Position numbers and translations under genes: made by a program. From a virus: DNA of 21,878 nucleotides. The DNA lies in IMG/VR virus record IMGVR_UViG_3300025132_000355, positions 1 through 21,878 of that record; one strand, written 5' to 3'. The notes under the pieces are model-generated. The model was not told the DNA's origin. It saw only the letters and a list, made by a program, of their open reading frames with translations, and searched no databases. This document shows positions 1-8,461 of the stretch, one piece after another; the first letter of the stretch is position 1; each line of letters begins with the position of its first letter.

Positions 1-19
1 AATGTTTTGAAAGTTGCAT
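1..19 (-). CDS. Possible start of endolysin (peptidase M15-like), cut by window edge
   Basis: Only six codons are present, reading MQLSKH, starting at the ATG at 19-17 and running off the left edge. Many phage M15-family peptidoglycan peptidases (D-Ala-D-Ala carboxypeptidase type, PF08291) begin with a very similar 'M-x-LSK-x-FTL' stretch, and the gene lies 11 bases after a holin-like gene, where an endolysin is expected. No Shine-Dalgarno sequence is visible; the upstream bases are almost pure A/T. Six residues cannot prove identity, so this is a context-supported guess. Confidence 0.3.
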
Positions 20-30
20 GAAAAATTTTT

Positions 31-219
31 TTATCTAATAATTAAAGCAAATATAACATAAGCCATACCAGATATCAAAGCTCCAGTAGACACTAATAAT
101 ATGCTTTCTACACGGTTAATTTGACGTTCAAGTTTATTTATCTTGTCATGAGTTTGCTTTTGCATAATTCTGCAAAGCTTTTCATGATCCTCTATTTTTT
201 GTAGTGCGTTTTTTGCCAT
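31..219 (-). CDS. Holin-like small membrane protein (XhlA-type topology)
   Basis: This 62-aa protein has a charged, helical N-terminal part (about residues 5-38, heptad-like, with Lys/Glu/Arg and regularly spaced Ile/Leu) followed by one hydrophobic segment (about residues 40-61, ending ALIIR). A coiled coil followed by a single C-terminal membrane helix is the layout of the XhlA/haemolysin-associated family and of some class II/III phage holins. The likely role is to permeabilise the inner membrane so that the endolysin can reach the wall. It follows the largest virion gene with a TAATG overlap and has a strong GGGGAGA ribosome binding site inside the end of that gene. A lysis peptidase may begin just downstream. 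A structural or spanin-like membrane protein is the alternative. Confidence 0.6.
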   Translation of the reverse strand: MAKNALQKIEDHEKLCRIMQKQTHDKINKLERQINRVESILLVSTGALISGMAYVIFALIIR

Positions 220-3200
220 TAAGTTCTCCCCGCAATTACTTTTTCTGTTGGAGATAGTAAGGCAGTTTCAGTACGTGTCAAGTTTGTAATTGGATTTTTT
301 TGCATTGTATTTGTTGCTATTTTAACAGGCATCGGTGTCTTAGCTAAAGGTGGTGTTTTTACTTCTGCTGTTTGTATTTCTTCTACCGGTCTAATACTAG
401 ATTGTTTATTGTCCCCTAAACGTTTTTTAAGTTGCTCTATTCTTGATGGAGCCTCTTCTTCTTTTTTTAAATTTTTATCTTTGTATTCTCTAAGAATGTT
501 TCTAAATAATCGCTTAGGATAAAAATATTCTTTATTAATAGTTTCCCCTCTTTCTTTTGCAAGAATCTTAGCTTCATTAACTCTTTTTTTCATACGTGTG
601 TCATATCCTGTGTATGGAATATTTTTACCGTTAATTAATTTTTTAACTTTTGCATATGGTATTCCTCTTTTTCTTAAAATTTTTACTAATTCTTTTTTAG
701 GAACTCCTACTTCTAAAGCATCATTTAATATAAAATGAAAGTCCTGATTAACTCTATATGTTTCTTCTTGAATGTTTTTAAATTCATCTGCTAAAACTAA
801 AGGTCCTCTTCGTTGAAAGTTTTCTAAACCAAAAAACTTTTCCGCAGTTGTTACAGATTTAAATTCTTTATTATAATTTGTAACTTTGTATTGCATAGTT
901 CGTGGAACATCTACGTTTATAATTCTAATACCAGAAAATAATGCAAGTAACTCATCCTGTAAGTTTACTGGTTGACCACCTCTTTTAACGTCCTTCTCTA
1001 CTCCTTTGATTAGTTTTCCACCTGTATCAAAAGCAGTAGGTTTAACTCCTTTTATTATATGTCCGAGACTTTTCATAAATGCAGTTGGTCCGTCATCAGT
1101 AACAGAATATACTTTGCTTCCTGTTTTAGTTTCACCTCCTCTTCCCCCGATGATTAATCCTCTAGGAATTACATCAGATATTTTTTCAAGTGCAATAGAC
1201 TCAGATACAAAGGGATCTATCAATTTTCTTACAGGCCCATCAGCTCCTAAAAATAAATTAAATACAACATCATCTACATCTTGTTGTTTTAAATTGCCTT
1301 CTTGAAGTGTTTTAATTGCAGCTCTAACTGGCTGTGTGACAACATCATATGGACTAAAATATGAAAAGTTAATAGCTTTACCTACTCCATCTTTCCATTT
1401 ATTAATTGGAAGAATTGCTGCTCTTGAATTCCATGGTGCAGCTAAACTTCTCTTATAAGATTCTACTTGGTCCATAGTTACACCAGTTAAATTTTGAGCA
1501 AGTTCACTCGCGCCTTTTTCTGCTCCTCCTAGTGTTACAGCAGCTCCTAATAATCTTCGATATCCAGCTTGTCTTAATTTAGCATTAGACGAAGTTGCTT
1601 CTTTCATACCTAAGCTTACAATATTATGAGTAGTTCTAATCATTTCAGCCGGGAATGATACAAAGTTACCAAATGGTAGTTTTCTTAGATCTTTAATAAA
1701 TTGAGGTACCTTACTGTATGTTGGATAAGTATTTCTTATTTGCCATGCAGCTGCTTCATCTATTGCTTCATCAAATGTTTTTTTAGCTCCAGTAAAAGTA
1801 TTGATAGGGTTAAATTTTCTTCCAGTAATTTCTTGTGTCCATTTTGCAATATCATCTACAGTTCTATACATCCCCTTCATTTGAGATTTTACATATTCAT
1901 GACCATACCATTTCCAAAGGTTATCACCTCCAGCATATATTCTAGTAGCTGTTTTTAACATTTTTGTATTAGACAATTTGTTAAGTAAACTATCTAAGTT
2001 TTTTACTTTAGCACCGGCACGTATGTCTTGTAGTACTGCTTTTAATTCAGAAGCCACAATGTTTTCATCAATAACTCCTAACCTTATTTTGTTTTCTAAA
2101 TTTTTAATAAACTTTTCTTCGTTAATTAATTTTCCTGCACCGAAGATATCGTCCATTACCATTTTTAAAGAATCAGTTACAGATGCTCTTCCACCTATAT
2201 GACCATTAGCTAATGGAAACATACTAGCAGATGTAACGTTTCTAACTTGTGTTGCTGGAGATAAAACTGTTTTACCAAACTGAGTTGCAACTTTAAATTG
2301 TAAAATGTTTCTATAAACAGTACTTTGTATCCAGCTATCAAATGTTCCAGGAACTCCTTTTAAAGCAGCTGCCATATCTGCATTAGCATAAAGTTTACTT
2401 ATGTTACTTTTTAATAAACCAAGACCTTTTAGATCTCCTACTTTTGAAGCATCAAACACTTTCTTTGAGTCCGCTGCGACTTGATTTTTAAATAACCACC
2501 CTTCAGCTACGCCAATATCTGCTAATCTATCCAAAGTTCTTTTGTTAACAGCTTGTGTTATTGCATGAGATGTTGTTTGTAATACGGAAGATTTAAGATT
2601 ATTTTCTTCTCCTAATAATTTTTTAATTACATCTGGTAATTCTTCACCAGTTTTAATTAGTTTATCAGATCTTAAAGTGTCTTTTGATATTTGTTGTAGT
2701 ATTCTTAAAGGGTCAGCACCATCTTGTTTTGTAAGTGTTAATGTTTTTTCCATCATGGTGTCAGCCATTTCTTTTAAAGCTTGTTGATCTGTCATCTTAG
2801 AAGTTTTTAAAGTTTTAATAGCTTCTTTTTTAATATCAGCATTTCTTTTAACTACATTTTCTAAAATCCATTTAGAAGCAGCTTGTTTTATTTTTGGATC
2901 TGCCATGTACTCAGGATTAGTAAAAGTTGCAAAAGATTTTCTCATGTAAGTTTTTAGGTTATTCAGCATAAAATCTTTTAACTCATTTTCTGGTAATAAC
3001 TCAGCAAATGTTTTTTTAGTATTTACTAATTCTTTCTGAAGAAATTCTGCTGTTTCTTGTAGCTCTTTTGGTAAATCAGATTTTTTAAGTTGACCTTTTA
3101 AGTAAGCTAGAACTCTATCTAAATAATAATCTTGTCCTGCTGGTGATGTGCTTGCAGTATTGTATTGACCTTCAAATCTTTTAGCTAAATTATAAGATTT

Positions 3201-4379
3201 TTCTTCAATAGACTCTAAATACTTTTCTATTGTTCTTGATCTTGCTTTTATTTCTCTTTTTGCTTCTGATGTTAATTGAAAACCAAGCCCTGTGTATTTA
3301 CCTAAAGATCTAAATGCAGCTAAAAAATTATCTAATTTTTTTAATCTTTTCTGTAATGGGTCACTACTTTTTATAGAAAACATTCTCCATTGATCAAACG
3401 CGGGTAATTGTTTTTTAGGATTACCAGCTAAAACTGTAGATAAAGATTTATCAATTACATAACTACTTGCATTTCTAATTAATTTTCCTGCTTTAGCAGA
3501 ACCTGGTATGTTAGCAGCAAGATAAGTTGCCGGTCTTACAGCTAAGAAATCAACACCTCTTAATGCATAACCTGCTGGTTTCATTAATCCATACTTTGCA
3601 CCAACTGTTGCTATTTTTGCTAAAGGTTTTCCTAATAAAACAAAACCTCCTCCAATAAGAGTTCCTTCTGCTCCGAATCTTAATCTGTTTCTAAATCTTG
3701 TAAGAGCTAAATCTCTTCCCTCTAAACCTTCTTCACTCTCCTTATCTAAAAATAAAGTTTCAACTTCAGGTCTTGCTACTAAAAAATCTGTAGCTCCAAA
3801 AGCTCCAGCCATATAGCCTGCTCTTTTTGCAATCTGTGTTCCTTTGGCCACGGTTCCTGTTGCATCGGCTGCTGCATTTAAGGCTTTCTTACCTCTGAAC
3901 ATTTTCCTAGCTCTATTCATTATTTTAAATACAGCTCCGCCAGGTACGCCGTATTCAATAAGAACTTTATTAACTGTTCCTAATAATGTTTCAGGATCTT
4001 TAATTTTATTTTCTTTATAAACTTTATCTAAGGCTTCTGTAAGGTTAGTGTCTTTAGCTGCATCAATACCTGTTGTAACTAAATCTCCAAATGAATAGAG
4101 TATATTCTGAGCACCACCATAAAAAGATTTCTCCATGTCTTCAAAGAAATCAATATAATCTTTTTCTTTGGCAGGGCTTCCCTCCATTAGTTCTTTAAGT
4201 CTATATTGTTTTATTCTACTAAATGGATTGGTGTTGAGAAAACCTTGTGCAAAATTAGCTGCTCCTTTCCAAGTAAATTTTACTGGTTTCTTTTTCTTTG
4301 TAAGAGTTTTTTGAATTGTTTCTGCAACAGTGTTTTTATCTAGTGTGATTCTAGTGTCTTTTGGCTTAAAGGGTTCCAT
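219..4379 (-). CDS. Giant internal virion / DNA-ejection protein (1386 aa)
   Basis: This is the largest gene in the window. It is mostly alpha-helical and Lys-rich, with small hydrophobic Gly/Ala segments near residues 188-202 and 238-275 that could interact with membranes. A segment around residues 702-717 (KTVLSPATQVRNVTS) is one I associate with very large virion proteins of marine phages. Size, composition and position, last of the virion genes and just before lysis, fit the role of T7 gp16 or P22 gp16/gp20: packaged in the capsid and ejected to carry DNA across the envelope. I see no lytic transglycosylase motif, so the T7 gp16 enzymatic domain appears absent. The C-terminal 100 residues are Pro/Thr/Lys-rich and probably disordered. 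A GGGGG ribosome binding site precedes the start, which lies one base after the previous stop. Confidence 0.65.
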   Translation of the reverse strand: MEPFKPKDTRITLDKNTVAETIQKTLTKKKKPVKFTWKGAANFAQGFLNTNPFSRIKQYRLKELMEGSPAKEKDYIDFFEDMEKSFYGGAQNILYSFGDLVTTGIDAAKDTNLTEALDKVYKENKIKDPETLLGTVNKVLIEYGVPGGAVFKIMNRARKMFRGKKALNAAADATGTVAKGTQIAKRAGYMAGAFGATDFLVARPEVETLFLDKESEEGLEGRDLALTRFRNRLRFGAEGTLIGGGFVLLGKPLAKIATVGAKYGLMKPAGYALRGVDFLAVRPATYLAANIPGSAKAGKLIRNASSYVIDKSLSTVLAGNPKKQLPAFDQWRMFSIKSSDPLQKRLKKLDNFLAAFRSLGKYTGLGFQLTSEAKREIKARSRTIEKYLESIEEKSYNLAKRFEGQYNTASTSPAGQDYYLDRVLAYLKGQLKKSDLPKELQETAEFLQKELVNTKKTFAELLPENELKDFMLNNLKTYMRKSFATFTNPEYMADPKIKQAASKWILENVVKRNADIKKEAIKTLKTSKMTDQQALKEMADTMMEKTLTLTKQDGADPLRILQQISKDTLRSDKLIKTGEELPDVIKKLLGEENNLKSSVLQTTSHAITQAVNKRTLDRLADIGVAEGWLFKNQVAADSKKVFDASKVGDLKGLGLLKSNISKLYANADMAAALKGVPGTFDSWIQSTVYRNILQFKVATQFGKTVLSPATQVRNVTSASMFPLANGHIGGRASVTDSLKMVMDDIFGAGKLINEEKFIKNLENKIRLGVIDENIVASELKAVLQDIRAGAKVKNLDSLLNKLSNTKMLKTATRIYAGGDNLWKWYGHEYVKSQMKGMYRTVDDIAKWTQEITGRKFNPINTFTGAKKTFDEAIDEAAAWQIRNTYPTYSKVPQFIKDLRKLPFGNFVSFPAEMIRTTHNIVSLGMKEATSSNAKLRQAGYRRLLGAAVTLGGAEKGASELAQNLTGVTMDQVESYKRSLAAPWNSRAAILPINKWKDGVGKAINFSYFSPYDVVTQPVRAAIKTLQEGNLKQQDVDDVVFNLFLGADGPVRKLIDPFVSESIALEKISDVIPRGLIIGGRGGETKTGSKVYSVTDDGPTAFMKSLGHIIKGVKPTAFDTGGKLIKGVEKDVKRGGQPVNLQDELLALFSGIRIINVDVPRTMQYKVTNYNKEFKSVTTAEKFFGLENFQRRGPLVLADEFKNIQEETYRVNQDFHFILNDALEVGVPKKELVKILRKRGIPYAKVKKLINGKNIPYTGYDTRMKKRVNEAKILAKERGETINKEYFYPKRLFRNILREYKDKNLKKEEEAPSRIEQLKKRLGDNKQSSIRPVEEIQTAEVKTPPLAKTPMPVKIATNTMQKNPITNLTRTETALLSPTEKVIAGRT

Positions 4380-4380
4380 T

Positions 4381-5481
4381 TTACGCCCCCTGTGGTAACG
4401 TCAAATTTACATCATATTGTTGATTAAATTGAGCTATATCTTCTGACGTTTTAATGTTTGCAAAGTCCATTAAAGCTTCTTTACTGTTTGCAAGTAACTG
4501 CACTATGTCATTTGATATTTCACTTGGTAGTCTTGATCTTAGTTCTGTAAAAGATAAATCTTGAACTTCACCTGTTTCTTGTTCTGCTTCAACAACAGAT
4601 TCCATCATTGCAGGTTTACTACCAAAAGCTAAACCGACTCTACCTCCAGAAGCAAAGCCATATTTTTGTTTTAATTTTGCAATTGTAAAATCCGAAGCTT
4701 CTGCGGAATTTACATTAATAACTTCAACATTTGCAACTATTTCTTCTGGTGTTGCATCTGGGTTTTCAGCTTTATATTCATCTTCTCTTCTTTGGTTTTC
4801 TGTTTCTATATAATCTGCTTTATAAGAATCAAATACCTCTGCATTGCCAAGAATAGCTGCGTATTCTGCAGGTACACCTAGTTCTTTTTGTAAAACGTTT
4901 TGATTAATTTTAATTTTTTGTTCAGCAGCGAGTATTTCTTCTTCAGTAGAATCGGGGCTGTCTTTTATTGCCGTTGCATCAAAAATATTTTGTTGAGCAT
5001 CTCTAATTAGTTTTGCTTCTAGTTCTGGTGTTTTCATGTCACCGTACTTGCCTTTTTCTCGTTGTTCTAAAATATCGTATTCAGAAGCTAACGCTCCTGA
5101 GAATACATCTCTTGCTGCGTCTCTTCTATCTGCTTGTTCTGTTAGTTTTGCAGCTTGGTAAGTTTCAAAAGGTCCTTTAGCTGATTGTGCAGCTGTTTGA
5201 AATATGTTTCCTGTTGGTGGTCTAGATAACATGTCTAAACCAAAAGATGTTAAAAAGTTGGATAATGATCCTGGCATAAATCCGCCTCCTCCTTGTGGGT
5301 TTAACTGAGGATCTTGCAGATATCTTGTAGTAACTTTTTTAGCTCTATCGAATGGATCAGTTCCAGCATAACCACCTGGTTCATCTACTAAACCTCTTTT
5401 AGGTTTATCTAAACCAGAAGTTATTCCAGTTCCTGTAGACCCTCCCATTCTAAACATTGGTCTTTTTAAAATTCTGTTCAT
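4381..5481 (-). CDS. Putative internal virion protein, RPMFRMGG family
   Basis: This 366-aa protein starts with a basic, Gly-rich segment (MNRILKRPMFRMGGSTGTG), a type of N-terminus I recognise from marine phage virion proteins. The middle (about residues 110-260) is highly charged and helical, rich in Glu, Asp, Lys and Ala. Around residue 279 it carries ASGGRVGLAFGSK, a short Gly-rich motif resembling one in the 399-aa neighbour. It lies between two other candidate ejection proteins, which suggests a place in the internal core or ejectosome. No enzymatic motif is visible. The ribosome binding site is weak (AGG only), and the start lies 7 bases after the stop of the upstream gene. Structural role: inferred from position and composition. 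Confidence 0.55.
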   Translation of the reverse strand: MNRILKRPMFRMGGSTGTGITSGLDKPKRGLVDEPGGYAGTDPFDRAKKVTTRYLQDPQLNPQGGGGFMPGSLSNFLTSFGLDMLSRPPTGNIFQTAAQSAKGPFETYQAAKLTEQADRRDAARDVFSGALASEYDILEQREKGKYGDMKTPELEAKLIRDAQQNIFDATAIKDSPDSTEEEILAAEQKIKINQNVLQKELGVPAEYAAILGNAEVFDSYKADYIETENQRREDEYKAENPDATPEEIVANVEVINVNSAEASDFTIAKLKQKYGFASGGRVGLAFGSKPAMMESVVEAEQETGEVQDLSFTELRSRLPSEISNDIVQLLANSKEALMDFANIKTSEDIAQFNQQYDVNLTLPQGA

Positions 5482-5488
5482 AGTTAAC

Positions 5489-6568
5489 CTATACTATTCT
5501 GTTAGCTCCCGCCGCTGCCATTGTTCCAAAGTTTGTACTACCTGGATTTCTTAATCCTCCATAAATACCAGCTAACGTTGTACCAACACCTAGTGCCGTT
5601 TGTAATGGTGTAGGGTTAGGTACATTAGTTGTTACAGCTTGTCCTGGATATCCACCCATTAATCCTGTTACTTGCGCAGCGTATCTATCAAGTTGTTCTT
5701 GCGGTTGGTAAGCTGCCATTCTTGCTGCTTCTCTTTGTGCATCAAGACCTGCTTGTGTTTGTGCCTGGTTCAACGCGCCCAGTCGACCTAAAGTAGAAAT
5801 ATCTCCTTGTTGTAATCCAGGCACGAGTGATGCTAGACCTGCTTGTTGTTGTCCTAGTCCAGCTTGAAATGATCCTAAACCTTGTTCTGCTTGTGATATA
5901 CCAAACCTATTTGCGATGTCTTGTTGCCTTGCCTGCATAGCTTGACCATAACCTTGGTTTAATAGTCCTGCTTGTAGTAAAGCCCTTTCTCTCGCTGCCC
6001 CTGTGCCAAACTCTGCGAGTTGCACTCCCGCTCGACCACTGCCGAGCGCACCCAAAGCGGTTTGTTGATCTCTTATTTGTTGTTCTTGAATTTGTTTGTT
6101 ACGATCAAATTCTGCAAGAGATGCATCTATAACTTGTGATTGGTATGGGGACATGAAGTCCGTTACTTGTTGAGTAGTCGGAGCTCCTGTTGAAATTCCT
6201 GATAATGTTCCAAGGGCCTGGGTTCCTAATCCAGAAGCCAATGATGCTTGTGTTCCTGCTGCTGTTACATAAGGAGCATAAGAACCAATTCCTTGTTGTG
6301 CTAATGTTTGTGCTTGAGTTTGTAATGCGTCTTGACCAGCAACTTGTGGTGCAAGTCCTGATAAACTTTGTTGTCTTGTTGTAAATGCTTGAGCTGCGTC
6401 TTGTCTTGCTTTAAATGCTGCAGCTGTTTCACCAGGCTGCTGTGAAATACCAGCAATACCTGTTGATACCATAGGTATACCACTTTGGCCCGTGATCTGT
6501 GTTGCAAGATCCTTGCCTAAAGTTTCTACGAATTGTGCGGGTAATGTTCTTTGTTCTGTTACAGCCAT
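5489..6568 (-). CDS. Putative internal core / ejection protein, Gln-Ala-rich
   Basis: This 359-aa protein is extremely rich in Gln, Ala and Gly and poor in hydrophobic core residues until the C-terminus (about 320-345), which has a small hydrophobic Gly/Ala segment. Around residues 165-200 it carries ALGALGSGRAGVQLAE, similar to the 'GAFGGSR' segment of other marine phage internal proteins. Long Gln/Ala helices are typical of phage ejection proteins (P22 gp7/gp20, T7 gp14/gp15), which I take as the best functional analogy. It begins with a TAATG overlap with the 399-aa gene and has a GAGGAAG ribosome binding site. The segment at 6001-6060 is unusually GC-rich for the window, at 39 of 60 bases. 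Confidence 0.55.
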   Translation of the reverse strand: MAVTEQRTLPAQFVETLGKDLATQITGQSGIPMVSTGIAGISQQPGETAAAFKARQDAAQAFTTRQQSLSGLAPQVAGQDALQTQAQTLAQQGIGSYAPYVTAAGTQASLASGLGTQALGTLSGISTGAPTTQQVTDFMSPYQSQVIDASLAEFDRNKQIQEQQIRDQQTALGALGSGRAGVQLAEFGTGAARERALLQAGLLNQGYGQAMQARQQDIANRFGISQAEQGLGSFQAGLGQQQAGLASLVPGLQQGDISTLGRLGALNQAQTQAGLDAQREAARMAAYQPQEQLDRYAAQVTGLMGGYPGQAVTTNVPNPTPLQTALGVGTTLAGIYGGLRNPGSTNFGTMAAAGANRIV

Positions 6569-7767
6569 TATATAACTTCCTCTAATCTTTGTGATGTTTG
6601 AAACATTTCTCTAGCGCCTTCTAAGCCTTGCGTTTCTTCTGATACTTCACCTCCGGCTTCGAGGTTTTTCATTACGTTATACATGACTTCTGCACCAGCG
6701 TCAATGTCTCCTCCGCCTGCTGCTCTTACAGCATCTGCTGTAAATACAAATTCATTTTTGCTTAATCTAGCTGGAACGTCATCAGCTTTTTCTTCTTTAC
6801 CTATTGGTACAAAACCACCTTCTTCTCTGTAGTCTTTTTCCATGCCTCCAAGGTCCATTAAACCGCCTTCTTGAGCCGCTACTCTTCCGCCTTGAGCAAA
6901 GTTCTCTTCTGCATAAGCTGCAGCAAACTGTTCAAATGAAAGAGTGCCTCCATTTTTTACATACTCATCATAAATCTTTTTTATTTCAATTAATTTTTCA
7001 TCCATTCCACCAGCATACCTTGTACGCATTATTCCGCCTTCAGCCGCAAATCTTGGTGATAAATATTTTCTAGGATCAGCTCTTATAGCTTCTATATCTA
7101 CATCTAAATCTTCACCTCCATAAGCAGTTTCGTCTTCATCAAACTCTAGTACTGGTTGATCTGCTGTCATTACACCTGCCGTTATTGCAGGTATTCCAAT
7201 CGCGGCTGCTGTTTTAAATAAATCTCTGTTTCCTGGTAATTTTAAATTCATTGCTTTTTGTTCAGCGCCCCCTGTTAAATTCCTAAGATCTAATAGTTCT
7301 TCTTCCGCCCCTTGAACCCGTGACAGATCTCCTAGTGCTTCTTTTTTAAAACTATCATCTTGAAGAAGATAGGAGCTTGATTCTTTAGAACCGCCAAAAC
7401 CTGGAAATTTCATACCTATTTGTTCACCACTTCCAATTCCTGTTCTAAAAGGATTTCCTAAATTAGCTAAAAGTTTAGGATCTCTTAATCTTTCAGCAAA
7501 AGTCATTTTTCCTGTTCCACCAAATGCTTGCGTACCACCTAGGTAAGTTCCTGCGGCATACATTAAAGCTAATTTTCCAATTGGACTTTTAGCAACTTTC
7601 TTAACTGCTCTAGTAATTTTCTTTGGAATGCTTGTAAGCCTTTTAAAACTTCCCCTTAAATATCCTTTTCTTCCAGTTGCACTATCCATAATACCACCGA
7701 AAGCTGCTCTTGTTCTTCCACCGTAAGCTAGTAGTTGTTTAAACTGTTGTGAATTTGTAATGGCCAT
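6568..7767 (-). CDS. Conserved virion protein with DDVPARLSKNEFVF motif
   Basis: This 399-aa protein has three parts: a basic N-terminus (about 1-75, with several Lys/Arg clusters and a short hydrophobic stretch at 62-75), an acidic middle, and a Gly-rich C-terminal third. That third holds GGIMRTRYAGG, AQGGRVAAQEGG and then KADDVPARLSKNEFVFTADA followed by VRAAGGGDIDAGAEVMYN. This last block is one I recognise as strongly conserved among structural proteins of uncultured marine phages, although I know of no proven function. Its location, at the head of the block of internal proteins, suggests a core or ejection component. The ribosome binding site is weak (GAGAT). It follows a 59-aa gene by 9 bases. 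Confidence 0.55.
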   Translation of the reverse strand: MAITNSQQFKQLLAYGGRTRAAFGGIMDSATGRKGYLRGSFKRLTSIPKKITRAVKKVAKSPIGKLALMYAAGTYLGGTQAFGGTGKMTFAERLRDPKLLANLGNPFRTGIGSGEQIGMKFPGFGGSKESSSYLLQDDSFKKEALGDLSRVQGAEEELLDLRNLTGGAEQKAMNLKLPGNRDLFKTAAAIGIPAITAGVMTADQPVLEFDEDETAYGGEDLDVDIEAIRADPRKYLSPRFAAEGGIMRTRYAGGMDEKLIEIKKIYDEYVKNGGTLSFEQFAAAYAEENFAQGGRVAAQEGGLMDLGGMEKDYREEGGFVPIGKEEKADDVPARLSKNEFVFTADAVRAAGGGDIDAGAEVMYNVMKNLEAGGEVSEETQGLEGAREMFQTSQRLEEVI

Positions 7768-7776
7768 CTATCTCTT

Positions 7777-7956
7777 TTATTTTGTTTTTCCTAAAAGATC
7801 AAGGCTTGGCATGATAACTTTTACATCTCTTTTGATGTCTGACTCGGCTATTCCTTTAGCCTTCCAGTCGCTTTCATCCTTATATATTTCCCCTGTTTTT
7901 AGGTTTGATATTGTTGTTATTATCTTATCTGGTTTAAAAACCGGTAAGTCCTTCAT
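7777..7956 (-). CDS. Small conserved phage protein, 59 aa
   Basis: This short gene fills the space between two larger ones. It reads MKDLPVFKPDKII... and ends ...MPSLDLLGKTK. It starts with a TAATG overlap with the 113-aa gene and stops 9 bases before the next gene, so both ends fit the operon. The protein is compact, mixed charged and hydrophobic, with one Trp (W31 in SDWKAKGI) and no Cys, signal peptide or membrane segment. I recall similar small proteins ('KPDxxxTTIS', 'VIMPxLxLLGKT') at this position in marine phages. Function unknown; probably a minor virion or assembly protein. Confidence 0.65.
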   Translation of the reverse strand: MKDLPVFKPDKIITTISNLKTGEIYKDESDWKAKGIAESDIKRDVKVIMPSLDLLGKTK

Positions 7957-8297
7957 TATGTTACTACCTCTCTTGGCTGTATTTCTAATATTGAAGCTAT
8001 GACGTGCAGCTCATTCGCGTCAGCGGCTTGTACTTTTAGTACTTCACTTTCCTCCATTACTAGAGGCTGAGTTAAAAGTTCTGTTGTAGCATTTGATGCA
8101 ATAGATTTGGTTTTAAATAAACTAAATATAGTTCCACTAGAATTAACCAATGTTACAGTAATTGTAGTTCCTGATCCAGCATCCTCGGATACTAACAATG
8201 ATTTAACAACAGCCGTTTTAAAATTAGGCACAGTATATAATGTGGTAAGATCTGTTGTCGTTAAATCTGCTTTTTTATTTATAAAACTATTAGCCAT
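7956..8297 (-). CDS. Small beta-sandwich virion protein
   Basis: This 113-aa protein is rich in Thr, Ser and Val in alternating patterns, which suggests an all-beta fold. It has no catalytic motif, signal peptide or Cys. It shares layout with the 119-aa protein at 15294-15653: an early beta strand followed by a D-G/S turn (VSEDAGSG here, ISNDDGTN there), then an acidic 'L/I-x-x-x-A' strand, ending in 'V-x-x-x-E-(I/L)'. That suggests two related decoration or fibre-cap proteins. It overlaps both neighbours by TAATG. Likely structural; the exact virion position is unknown. Confidence 0.55.
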   Translation of the reverse strand: MANSFINKKADLTTTDLTTLYTVPNFKTAVVKSLLVSEDAGSGTTITVTLVNSSGTIFSLFKTKSIASNATTELLTQPLVMEESEVLKVQAADANELHVIASILEIQPREVVT

Positions 8298-8461
8298 TAT
8301 TGTAAAAAGAAGTTAAATGCTTCTACCTCTTGTTTTAGTTCTTCTTGAAACGTTGTATTTAATTTTTCTACAATTGCATCAAGATCTCTAACTTGTGCTT
8401 CTGCAGTTGATAAATCATATTGTTTTGCTGGTCTTGTTAATACCTGTACTATTTTTGCCAT
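8297..8461 (-). CDS. Small coiled-coil protein, 54 aa
   Basis: The reading frame begins MAKIVQVLTRPAKQYD and ends EVEAFNFFLQ. It is joined at both ends by TAATG overlaps, to the nozzle gene upstream and to the 113-aa gene downstream, which strongly supports it being real. The segment after residue 18 is one acidic/basic amphipathic helix with heptad-like Leu, Ile and Val spacing (AQVRDLDAIVEKL), so a coiled coil is likely, with a hydrophobic FNFFLQ tail. Function unknown; a minor tail or assembly protein is the simplest idea. There are no Cys and no membrane segment. Confidence 0.65.
   Translation of the reverse strand: MAKIVQVLTRPAKQYDLSTAEAQVRDLDAIVEKLNTTFQEELKQEVEAFNFFLQ

Noticed and set aside
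1006-2202. Plus-strand open frames within the 1386-aa gene
   Set aside because: They are scattered, short, Cys/Ser/Phe-rich shadows of an intact long gene with no ribosome binding sites.
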